This document shows, one piece after another, positions 1-4,956 of a stretch of 5,143 bases of DNA. The DNA is from Dehalococcoidia bacterium (GTDB taxonomy: Bacteria; Chloroflexota; Dehalococcoidia; UBA3495), in the NCBI GenBank assembly GCA_028822675.1, contig JAPKDE010000188.1:1-5143 (forward strand). The letters are read 5' to 3'. The notes under the pieces were generated by a model that made no database searches, was not told where the DNA came from, and was given only the letters and a program-made list of their open reading frames with translations. Every line of letters starts with the position of its first letter. The stretch's first letter is position 1. The position numbers and the translations under genes are program-made.

Positions 1-172
1 ACCGGCTCTCCCGGGCGGCCATTTCATCGTTGAAAACAGGGTTGTCGTCTTCAATGGCCTGAGCGAACTTGATAATGGCGCCTTTCTCAATATCTATAGA
101 GCGCGGCGCACTCTTTTGGCCAATTGCCTGTTTACGCATTTCTTCGGTCAGAAATGACGGGGGAGTAGTCAC
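1..172 (-). CDS. MaoC/FAS1-like dehydratase, N-terminal part (runs off the left edge)
   Basis: Fifty-seven codons are visible, beginning MTTPPSFLTEEMRKQAIG and continuing with IEKGAIIKFAQAIEDDNP. The order IG...S.P...(I/V)EKGAI..FA.AI.DDNP is typical of the N-terminal hot-dog domain of MaoC-like dehydratases (FAS1-like dehydratase / MaoC_dehydrat_N type). Family members hydrate or dehydrate enoyl-thioesters such as acyl-CoAs in the cytoplasm; the exact substrate cannot be read from this fragment. The GTG start at 172-170 is chosen because GGAGG (178-182 on the complement) lies 5 nt upstream and an in-frame TAG lies further upstream with no ATG between. The next in-frame ATG, codon 11, has no comparable SD. 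The gene is divergent from the monooxygenase operon and has its own likely promoter. The catalytic region of the hot-dog fold is outside the window, so activity cannot be judged. Family call fairly sure; specific role unknown. Confidence 0.8.
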   Translation of the reverse strand, partial: MTTPPSFLTEEMRKQAIGQKSAPRSIDIEKGAIIKFAQAIEDDNPVFNDEMAARESR

Positions 173-199
173 AAAAACCTCCAGTTCCAGTGCTCCGCA

Positions 200-228
200 A
201 GTCTACAAGTCACCCCCTGGGGTGTCAA
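200..228 (-). promoter_or_regulatory. Likely sigma-70-type promoter of the dehydratase gene
   Basis: On the - strand there is a perfect -35 box TTGACA (complement of 223-228), a 17-nt spacer and a -10 box TAGACT (complement of 200-205, four of six consensus matches). Transcription would begin near 193, giving a leader of about 20 nt that contains the SD at 178-182. The position upstream of a well-supported GTG start makes this the best promoter candidate in the window. Confidence 0.6.
209..226. promoter_or_regulatory. Operator-like palindrome inside the dehydratase promoter
   Basis: GTCACCCCCTGGGGTGTC is an interrupted palindrome with 8-nt arms (seven of eight positions pair) around a central CT. 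It fills the spacer between the -35 and -10 boxes of the - strand promoter and overlaps the edge of the -35. A dimeric regulator bound here would block or reshape the promoter. The regulator is not in the window and its family cannot be named from the site alone. Confidence 0.45.
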
Positions 229-236
229 ATGAGGTG

Positions 237-249
237 CCAAATATTTTGG
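237..249. repeat. Short AT-rich palindrome in the divergent intergenic region
   Basis: CCAAATATTTTGG has perfect 5-bp arms (CCAAA/TTTGG) around TAT. It lies just upstream of the -35 of the dehydratase promoter and between the two divergent transcription units, so it could be a second protein-binding site. The arms are short and chance occurrence is quite possible. Confidence 0.25.
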
Positions 250-283
250 GGTTTGGGCGCGCCTGCATTTCATACATAAATCA

Positions 284-311
284 TTGGACACGCCAGCTAC
301 GCCGATATATA
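284..311 (+). promoter_or_regulatory. Weak candidate promoter for the monooxygenase operon
   Basis: TTGGAC (284-289) and TATATA (306-311) are separated by 16 nt and lie about 105 nt upstream of the first monooxygenase start. Both boxes are partial matches to the sigma-70 consensus, and other AT-rich stretches nearby (for example around 350-376) could serve instead. This is offered only as the best match on the + strand of the intergenic region. Confidence 0.25.
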
Positions 312-416
312 GTTTCCGTATTGGTTTTTCAGCCTGGAATGTGCCTCTGTTTACAGAAATTCACATAAATTATCAGGGTGTTTTAACAAGAATTTATTCA
401 TCATGGAGCGTGGGGC

Positions 417-1364
417 ATGGAATACGGCTTTTACCTCCCAAACAGCGGTTCATCAATCAATCCCGACGCCCTAGCCAACATCGCAAAACTAGGTGATCGT
501 TTGGGATTCTTTTGCATGGTCATGCCAGACCATGTTTTGCAGCCAAACAAGGTCAGTTCCCCCTACCCCTACAGTGTTACCGGCGACATTCTGGAAGCTG
601 GGCAGTCTGGCGACGGCGAATGGCCGGAGCAAATCACAACCCTGGCTTTTCTAGCCGGCGTCACCCAGCGCATCCGCCTGGTCACCAGCGTGATGATCAT
701 CCCCTACCGCAACCCAATCCTCACAGCCAAGATGTTGTCCACCCTGGACATGCTCTCCAAGGGCCGCCTGATTCTGGGCGCTGGCGTTGGCTGGATGAAA
801 GAAGAGTTTGAACTGCTGAACGCGGAGCCGTTCGCCGAGCGTGGGGCCGTAACCGACGAATATTTGCAGGCTTTCATAGAACTGTGGACCAGTGACAACC
901 CCACATTCGAAGGCAAATACGTCAATTTCTCGGATATAACGTTCCTGCCCAAGCCGGTACAGAAGCCGTACCCACCCATCTGGATTGGCGGACAGAGCAA
1001 GCCGGCCATCAGGCGTGCCGCCCGACTGGGCAACGCCTGGCACCCCGTTGGCGCGATTCCGGCGACTCCGCTGGAACCAGAAGAACTGGCCGAGAACCTA
1101 ATCCTGCTGCGAGAGTACGCCGAGAAGGCTGGCCGAGACCCGTCAACCATCGATGTTTCGGTGAAGGCCCCGCTGTACGACGCCGGGAATACCAGCGGCC
1201 CCAGGCGCAGGTTCACCGGCTCGCCCGACGAGGTCCGCCAGGACGTACAGACCTACGCCGACGTGGGCGTCACCCACCTGATATTTGACTTCAGAACGTC
1301 CGATCCGCACCAAACTGAAGACCGGATGGCCAAATTCGCCGAAGAAGTTATGGCCGTCACCTAA
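417..1364 (+). CDS. LLM-class flavin/F420-dependent oxidoreductase, tandem copy A
   Basis: This 315-residue protein is a luciferase-like monooxygenase family TIM barrel, most like the TIGR03619-type probable F420-dependent oxidoreductases. Visible landmarks are MEYGFYLP at the N-terminus, the MPDHV segment (residues 36-40), the long conserved run from LVTS (88) through KGRLILGAGVGWM (115-127), the PPIWIGG strand (186-192) and GSPDEV (268-273) near the C-terminus. Such enzymes use FMNH2 or reduced F420 to oxidise, desulfonate or reduce small organic molecules; cofactor and substrate cannot be fixed from sequence alone. No signal peptide or membrane segment is seen, so it should be cytoplasmic. 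The ATG at 417 is preceded by GGAG at 405-408 with an 8-nt spacer. It is the first gene of a likely four-gene operon and is followed 62 nt later by a close paralogue starting with the same residues. The two copies differ most at residues 41-74 and near 255-262. Confidence 0.92.
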   Translation: MEYGFYLPNSGSSINPDALANIAKLGDRLGFFCMVMPDHVLQPNKVSSPYPYSVTGDILEAGQSGDGEWPEQITTLAFLAGVTQRIRLVTSVMIIPYRNPILTAKMLSTLDMLSKGRLILGAGVGWMKEEFELLNAEPFAERGAVTDEYLQAFIELWTSDNPTFEGKYVNFSDITFLPKPVQKPYPPIWIGGQSKPAIRRAARLGNAWHPVGAIPATPLEPEELAENLILLREYAEKAGRDPSTIDVSVKAPLYDAGNTSGPRRRFTGSPDEVRQDVQTYADVGVTHLIFDFRTSDPHQTEDRMAKFAEEVMAVT

Positions 1365-1409
1365 CCTGACATTTCAGGCATTTCCTAAACCGGCATTACC
1401 AAGCCCGGT
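1365..1409 (+). other. Two small hairpins in the gap between the monooxygenase genes
   Basis: Directly after the stop codon of copy A, CCTGA (1365-1369) can pair with TCAGG (1374-1378) over a 4-nt loop. A second stem pairs ACCGG (1389-1393) with CCGGT (1405-1409), followed by ATTTTAAGGAG, which contains the SD of copy B. Neither hairpin is followed by a solid U-tract, so a full terminator is unlikely. They could mark an mRNA processing or partial attenuation point between the two paralogues. Confidence 0.3.
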
Positions 1410-1426
1410 ATTTTAAGGAGTTTTTC

Positions 1427-2383
1427 ATGGAGTACGGGTTTTATCTTCCCAGCGGAGGACCAGCCGCCCAACCCGACGCCCTGGCCAGCATCGCAAAACA
1501 GGGAGACGATCTAGGGTTCTTCTGCATGGTCATGCCGGACCACGTGGTCCAGCCCAGAAGTGTGGAGTCACAGTATCCCTACAGCCTGACCGGTGACCTG
1601 AACAAGGCTCACGGCGCGGCCGTGGAAGAACGCCTGGAGCAAGTGACCACCCTGGCTTTCTTGGCTGGCATCACGGAGCGGATCAAGCTGGTCACCAGCG
1701 TGATGATCATTCCCTACCGCAACCCAATCCTCACGGCCAAGATGCTGTCCACCTTGGACATGCTCTCCAAGGGCCGCCTGATTCTGGGCGCTGGCGTTGG
1801 CTGGATGGAAGAAGAGTTTGAACTGCTGAACGCAGAGCCGTTCTCCGAGCGTGGAGCGGTGACCAATGAGTACCTGAAGGCGTTCATTGAACTCTGGACC
1901 AGTGACAACCCTACGTTTGAGGGTAAATACGTCAATTTCTCGGATATAACGTTCCTGCCCAAGCCGGTGCAGAAGCCCTACCCGCCCATCTGGATTGGCG
2001 GCGGCAGCCGACCAGCCATCAGACGCGCCGCCCAGATCGGAGATTGCTGGCACCCGGTGGGCGCGATTCCCGCTGCTCCATTGGAACCGGAGGAGCTGGC
2101 TGAAAAACTGGTGCTACTGCGGCAGGACGCTGAGAAGGTCGGCCGAGACCCCGAAAGCATCCAAGTCTCGGTCAAAGCGCCACTCTACGATGCCAACGAA
2201 TCCAATAAACCGGGCGGCCCCAGACGTAGATTCACTGGCTCGCCCGACGAGGTGCGGCAGGACGTACAGACCTACGCCGACATTGGCGTCACTCACCTGA
2301 TATTCGACTTCCGCGTTGAGTCTGCCAACGAGACCAACGATCGGATGGCTAAATTCGCCGAAGAAGTCATGGCCGTTACTTAA
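1427..2383 (+). CDS. LLM-class flavin/F420-dependent oxidoreductase, tandem copy B
   Basis: This 318-residue protein is a paralogue of the preceding gene, about 80% identical by hand alignment, with the same family landmarks: MEYGFYLP, MPDHV (36-40), GAGVGWM (121-127), PPIWIGG (186-192) and a GSPDEV motif. From residue 88 to 192 only a handful of residues differ between copies, while residues 41-74 and the C-terminal stretch around 255-302 are much more divergent. This suggests a shared cofactor-binding core with a different substrate pocket, although that is inference. The ATG at 1427 has a strong SD, AAGGAG at 1415-1420, spaced 6 nt, which looks better than the signal of copy A, so copy B may be translated more efficiently. 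It is cytoplasmic, with no signal peptide. It is followed after 76 nt by the CMD-like gene on the same strand. Cofactor (FMN versus F420) and substrate are not determined. Confidence 0.92.
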   Translation: MEYGFYLPSGGPAAQPDALASIAKQGDDLGFFCMVMPDHVVQPRSVESQYPYSLTGDLNKAHGAAVEERLEQVTTLAFLAGITERIKLVTSVMIIPYRNPILTAKMLSTLDMLSKGRLILGAGVGWMEEEFELLNAEPFSERGAVTNEYLKAFIELWTSDNPTFEGKYVNFSDITFLPKPVQKPYPPIWIGGGSRPAIRRAAQIGDCWHPVGAIPAAPLEPEELAEKLVLLRQDAEKVGRDPESIQVSVKAPLYDANESNKPGGPRRRFTGSPDEVRQDVQTYADIGVTHLIFDFRVESANETNDRMAKFAEEVMAVT

Positions 2384-2389
2384 AAATAC

Positions 2390-2414
2390 TTCCAAGAGAC
2401 TAACGACCTTGGAA
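2390..2414 (+). other. Intergenic stem-loop after monooxygenase copy B
   Basis: TTCCAAG (2390-2396) and CTTGGAA (2408-2414) form a perfect 7-bp stem with an 11-nt loop, starting 6 nt after the stop codon. The downstream sequence (CTGACGACG) is not U-rich, so it is not a standard intrinsic terminator. It may protect the 3' end of an upstream processed mRNA or be an inverted repeat bound by a protein. Confidence 0.35.
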
Positions 2415-2459
2415 CTGACGACGCTGGAAAAACAATATTTTCACACCTAGAGGCTCAAC

Positions 2460-3260
2460 ATGGAATCATTAGACAAACGCTTTGAAAATGCCCAGGCCAT
2501 CCGAGCCGAAATGGCCCAAGGCGATCCCAGCCACTATTCATTACCAGGCATCGATCTATTGGCTCCCGACTTGAAACGGATCGTAGATGAGTCACTTTTT
2601 GGCCAAGTCTGGAATCGACCGGGGTTGAGCCTCCAACACCGCTGTATGTCCACCATCTCGGCCTTGATGGCCTTGGGACAACTGCCGCTGCTGCGTCGAC
2701 ACATTGAGCGCAGCCTAAACCTGGGACTCACCCCGGAGCAGGTTGTTGAAGTATTCATCCAGCTCACCTTCTACGTAGGCGTGCCCTCTGTGGAAACTGC
2801 TATGCGTACCACCAATGCCGTCTTCGAGGCCAAGGGCATCCATTTCGTACCTAAATCGACCTATGATACCAACCAGACGCCTGATGAACTGCTCGCCAAA
2901 GGCAAAAAGAGCTACGAGGAGCACATCGGCGAGTCCACCCTGTACCCGGTGGAAGACCCAGACTCCATCGAAGGCGACGTTGAACGGCTGATTGACGAGT
3001 ACCACTGGGGCGCCATCTACACTCGACCCAATCTAGACCCGGTGAGCCGCGCTATCTGCGCCCTCTCCGCAATGACTGTTCTGGGCCAGTACGACCGCCA
3101 GATCCGCCGCCGTATAGAGGGCGCGCTTCGGGTCGGTGTTACTCCACAACAGATTCTGGAAGTGTTTGTGCACCTGATTCTCTACGGTGGGTACATCAAC
3201 TCACGGACCGCCATGCGGGTAGCCCGCTCGGTTTTCACTGAGCAGGGCCTCACGGTTTAA
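2460..3260 (+). CDS. Carboxymuconolactone decarboxylase-like protein with two tandem CMD domains
   Basis: The 266-residue protein is an internal duplication: repeat 1 spans roughly residues 37-125 and repeat 2 roughly 172-262, each matching D-E-x3-G-x4-R-P-x-L, LGQ, a TPEQ/TPQQ turn, EVF and TAMR. By hand alignment the repeats share around 40% identity over the core. The family includes PcaC (gamma-carboxymuconolactone decarboxylase, beta-ketoadipate pathway) and AhpD-like peroxidase partners. No CxxC is present, so an AhpD-type redox role is unlikely. The conserved family histidines are split between domains: H81 is present in repeat 1 but is R218 in repeat 2, whereas H238 is present in repeat 2 but is Q101 in repeat 1. 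A single-domain family member is about half this length, so this is a fused, pseudo-dimeric form. The ATG at 2460 follows AGAGG (2449-2453) with a 6-nt spacer. The gene sits between the monooxygenases and an alpha/beta hydrolase-fold gene, the order of pcaC and pcaD. Family sure; substrate unknown. Confidence 0.85.
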   Translation: MESLDKRFENAQAIRAEMAQGDPSHYSLPGIDLLAPDLKRIVDESLFGQVWNRPGLSLQHRCMSTISALMALGQLPLLRRHIERSLNLGLTPEQVVEVFIQLTFYVGVPSVETAMRTTNAVFEAKGIHFVPKSTYDTNQTPDELLAKGKKSYEEHIGESTLYPVEDPDSIEGDVERLIDEYHWGAIYTRPNLDPVSRAICALSAMTVLGQYDRQIRRRIEGALRVGVTPQQILEVFVHLILYGGYINSRTAMRVARSVFTEQGLTV

Positions 3261-3302
3261 ATTACCCCAGGCAAGTAATCCCAATATATCGGAAGTAACA
3301 AA

Positions 3303-4100
3303 ATGAAAATGAAACTGGACGATGGCATAGAGCTTTTCTACACCATTGACGACTTCACCGACCCTTGGACCGAGCCGGAGACCGTGGTCATGCACCACGG
3401 TATGGCCAAGAGCCACAAGATGTGGTTTGGCTGGGTCCCTATCATTGCCAGACACTACCGCGTAATCCGTTTTGACATGCGGGGCATGGGAATGTCTGAC
3501 GTGTCTGGGCCGGAGCATGATTACACCCTAGACACCTTCACCGCCGACCTGAAAGAGTTTGTCGATAAGATGGAATTGGACAAATTCCATCTTATCGGCG
3601 AGACGGTGGGCGGTTCTATCTCGATGAATTTCTCGATCAAGAACCAAGAACGTCTAAAATCACTCACTGTCTGTACATCGCCCACCAATTTTGACGCCCA
3701 CCACAAGGAGAGCGCGGAGTTGATTGAGCGTGAGGGTATCAACGTGTGGGTGGAAGATTCCATTGGCCGTCGGCTGGACCCGCAGATAGTGGACCCAGCC
3801 TATATCCGTTGGTACGCCGAGCAGATGAAGGCCACTGCACCCCACGTGGTGGCAGGCTTCCAGCGCACCGCCGGCGGTGACATTGGCCCCATGCTGAAAG
3901 ATGTTCAAACGCCCATGCTGATGCTGGCCGCTGCAACTCTGCGGGAAGAAGTATTGGGAGATTTTAGGGGAGCGTCAGACCTCTTCCCCAACGGACGAAA
4001 GGTCATCTTCCCTGGCGTTCAAGGGTTCGTCCAACACATCATGCCAGTGCCCTGCGCCAGAGTCTGGTTGGACTTTGCCCAGGGACTTTCCGGCTCGTAA
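3303..4100 (+). CDS. Alpha/beta hydrolase-fold protein with substituted catalytic triad
   Basis: The 265-residue protein has the fold's landmarks in order: an oxyanion-loop HHG (31-33), FDMRGMGMSD (57-66) after strand 4, the nucleophile elbow LIGETVGG (97-104), PERLKSL-like QERLKSL (116-121), strand 6 PMLMLA (204-209) and PGVQGFVQH (237-245) where the catalytic histidine normally lies. Related proteins, including PcaD-type enol-lactonases, read G-x-S-x-G-G at the elbow, but here the serine position is Thr101 (ACG). The usual strand-6 aspartate position reads as Leu213 by alignment, and the PG-x-x-H histidine position is Gly241, although His245 is close by. It may therefore be a non-hydrolytic member or use shifted residues. 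The ATG at 3303 follows GGAAG (3291-3295) by 7 nt; an ATG at 3309 is an alternative. It follows the CMD-like gene by 42 nt and is the last gene of the run. No signal peptide is seen. Fold sure; activity uncertain. Confidence 0.88.
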   Translation: MKMKLDDGIELFYTIDDFTDPWTEPETVVMHHGMAKSHKMWFGWVPIIARHYRVIRFDMRGMGMSDVSGPEHDYTLDTFTADLKEFVDKMELDKFHLIGETVGGSISMNFSIKNQERLKSLTVCTSPTNFDAHHKESAELIEREGINVWVEDSIGRRLDPQIVDPAYIRWYAEQMKATAPHVVAGFQRTAGGDIGPMLKDVQTPMLMLAAATLREEVLGDFRGASDLFPNGRKVIFPGVQGFVQHIMPVPCARVWLDFAQGLSGS

Positions 4101-4122
4101 TCGCCGGCTGTCAACCAATTGG
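4090..4122. other. Inverted repeats at the convergent gene junction
   Basis: CCGGC (4090-4094) and GCCGG (4103-4107) can pair across the stop codon of the hydrolase-fold gene, and a perfect 8-nt palindrome CCAATTGG lies at 4115-4122. The 52-bp gap to the convergent crcB stop is where a shared terminator would be expected, but no U-tract follows either stem on either strand, so no intrinsic terminator is claimed. Confidence 0.25.
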
Positions 4123-4152
4123 GATGGCGTCATATGAACTCCAAGACCTGGT

Positions 4153-4533
4153 CTATGTTCCCAACTGCGATACTGAATAGCCGATCCAGACAGCCACCAG
4201 TCCCAGACATACCTGGAGGCCGATGTTTGAAAAAGCGGCCAACGACTGGCCGTCTCGGAGCAGTTGGACAGTTTCATAGCTAAAGGTAGAAAAAGTGGTG
4301 AAGCCACCCAGCACGCCTATCAGTATCAAAGCCCGTGTTTCCGGACCGAGCAGGTTGCGGCTTTCAGAAAGGCCTGCCAACAAGCCAATCAACAGGCAGC
4401 CAACTATGTTTACCGTCAAAGTGCCGTAGGGCAGTGAAAGAGTGTGGAGGCTGTCCTGCACCCAGTTGGTGACCAAATAACGCATCACAGCGCCAATAAA
4501 ACCGCCAACCCCCACCAGTAAGACTAACAACAA
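4153..4533 (-). CDS. crcB: CrcB/Fluc fluoride ion channel
   Basis: The 126-residue membrane protein exports fluoride from the cytoplasm as a dual-topology dimer in this family. Hallmarks are GGFIGAVMRY (10-19), GTLTVNIVG (37-45) with the conserved Asn42, and GGFTTFSTFSYET (76-88), which carries the Phe and Thr/Ser residues lining the fluoride pathway and the central cation site region. Four hydrophobic segments lie near residues 1-22, 36-56, 68-88 and 98-121, and the length is normal for the family. The start is TTG at 4533-4531: GGAGG (complement of 4543-4547) is 9 nt upstream, and an in-frame TGA shortly before excludes a longer start. A second TTG follows immediately. The gene is convergent with the monooxygenase operon. 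No fluoride riboswitch is recognisable upstream. On the other side lies a fragment of a ClC-type anion channel, so this may be a small halide-handling cluster. Identification is confident. Confidence 0.95.
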   Translation of the reverse strand: MLLVLLVGVGGFIGAVMRYLVTNWVQDSLHTLSLPYGTLTVNIVGCLLIGLLAGLSESRNLLGPETRALILIGVLGGFTTFSTFSYETVQLLRDGQSLAAFSNIGLQVCLGLVAVWIGYSVSQLGT

Positions 4534-4577
4534 TCTAGGATTCCTCCAGGCGATAACAGGTCAGCGCTAACTGGCGA

Positions 4578-4605
4578 ATTACACGCTGCATGTCTGTGAA
4601 CCCAA
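4578..4605 (-). promoter_or_regulatory. Candidate promoter of crcB
   Basis: On the - strand, TTGGGT (complement of 4600-4605) and TGTAAT (complement of 4578-4583) are separated by 16 nt. The -10 matches five of six consensus positions; the -35 matches only three. Transcription would start near 4571, leaving a leader of about 38 nt with the SD at 4543-4547. That leader is too short to hold a fluoride riboswitch. Confidence 0.35.
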
Positions 4606-4693
4606 GTAACATGGTCTGTTCTTTGCCATTGAAGCCAACTTATCGGTTGTATTGTCATTAGCTTAGCCGTCGACCATTTTAGTGAATTCATTG

Positions 4694-4733
4694 TTGGGAA
4701 TCATTTTTTCATGTTCTTGATGAATGGTTCCCA
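4694..4733. other. Long imperfect hairpin in the non-coding region
   Basis: GGGAATCATT (4696-4705) pairs with AATGGTTCCC (4723-4732) with one T-G wobble. The stem can extend outward by T4695-A4733 and a wobble at 4694/4734, and CAT/ATG (4710-4712 / 4720-4722) may pair inside the 17-nt loop. On the + strand the T-run lies inside the loop rather than after the stem, and no T-run follows on the - strand, so it is not a standard terminator. Function unknown. Confidence 0.4.
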
Positions 4734-4935
4734 GGAAGACAAAGCGAGTTTGGTATAGAAATCGCCAAGCAGCTTACGTCGCACCAGACATGCTTCGGAG
4801 ATTTTCCCGAAGCTCTTGGTTGAACAAGCCATGCCTGGACTCTCGCATCCGTCTCACCAGATTCATCTTGGAACCCAAGCAAATTAGGGCCAGACGACTA
4901 TTCTGTAAAACGCGGTGAACCGTGTCGAAGGGAGA

Positions 4936-4956
4936 GCATCTACAACATAAAGATGC
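4936..4956 (+). repeat. Small inverted repeat covering the first ATG of the CBS fragment
   Basis: GCATCT (4936-4941) pairs with AGATGC (4951-4956) over a 9-nt loop. The right arm contains the ATG at 4953-4955. If this ATG were used for translation, the stem would partly mask it. Confidence 0.3.

Larger units (their letters stand above)
417..2383 (+). repeat. Tandem gene duplication (two LLM oxidoreductase genes)
   Basis: Positions 417 and 1427 start two genes that align without gaps at a constant offset of 1010 bp through most of their length, with a 9-bp (three-codon) insertion in copy B near its C-terminal part. Exact matches include 745-797 with 1755-1807 (53 nt) and 915-958 with 1925-1968 (44 nt). 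The upstream flanks of the two copies are not alike, so the duplicated unit is essentially the coding sequence. Confidence 0.95.
4534..4952. other. Region without a convincing gene, between crcB and the CBS fragment
   Basis: About 420 bp contain no reading frame with family resemblance, no tRNA-like arm and no clear riboswitch. The 64-codon + frame at 4724-4918 and the 84-codon - frame at 4774-5028 have no plausible SD, no recognisable motif and unusual composition rich in Arg and Cys. What is present is the likely crcB promoter, a long stem-loop at 4694-4733 and, at its right end, sequence that already reads like the linker before ClC-type CBS domains. The region where the membrane part of such a channel should be encoded does not read as one in any + frame. 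Confidence 0.5.

Noticed and set aside
69..496. Overlapping + strand reading frames of 99 and 70 codons
   Set aside because: They lie antisense to the dehydratase start, cross its promoter and the monooxygenase start, lack SD sequences and show no family motif.
651..1216. Long antisense reading frames under monooxygenase copy A, with counterparts under copy B at 1568-2053 and 1714-1962
   Set aside because: They recur in both copies only because the sense sequences are duplicated. The antisense proteins are low-quality, motif-free shadows of G+C-rich codons.
2460..3260. AhpD-like alkylhydroperoxidase function for the CMD protein
   Set aside because: Neither repeat contains the CxxC redox pair (only isolated Cys62 and Cys200), so a PcaC-like branch fits better.
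4090..4152. Bidirectional intrinsic terminator between the hydrolase-fold gene and crcB
   Set aside because: Stems are present but neither strand has a T-run after them.
4534..4720. Fluoride riboswitch upstream of crcB (GCTAATGACAATAC on the - strand resembles the 3' part of the crcB motif)
   Set aside because: The matching 5' part (GGxGATGG-type segment) and the complementary stem and pseudoknot partners are absent, and the ACxCC pairing block is AAT instead. The likely promoter also lies downstream of it.
4633..4758. Open + strand stretch with a hydrophobic run (CIVISLAVDHF, then FFMFLMNG) that might be a membrane peptide or ClC remnant
   Set aside because: It is short, has no proper start or SD, and I could not match it to ClC or CrcB helices; it is most likely chance.
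4724..4918. 64-codon + strand frame in the gene-free region
   Set aside because: It has no SD, no recognisable domain, Arg-rich composition, and starts inside a hairpin arm.
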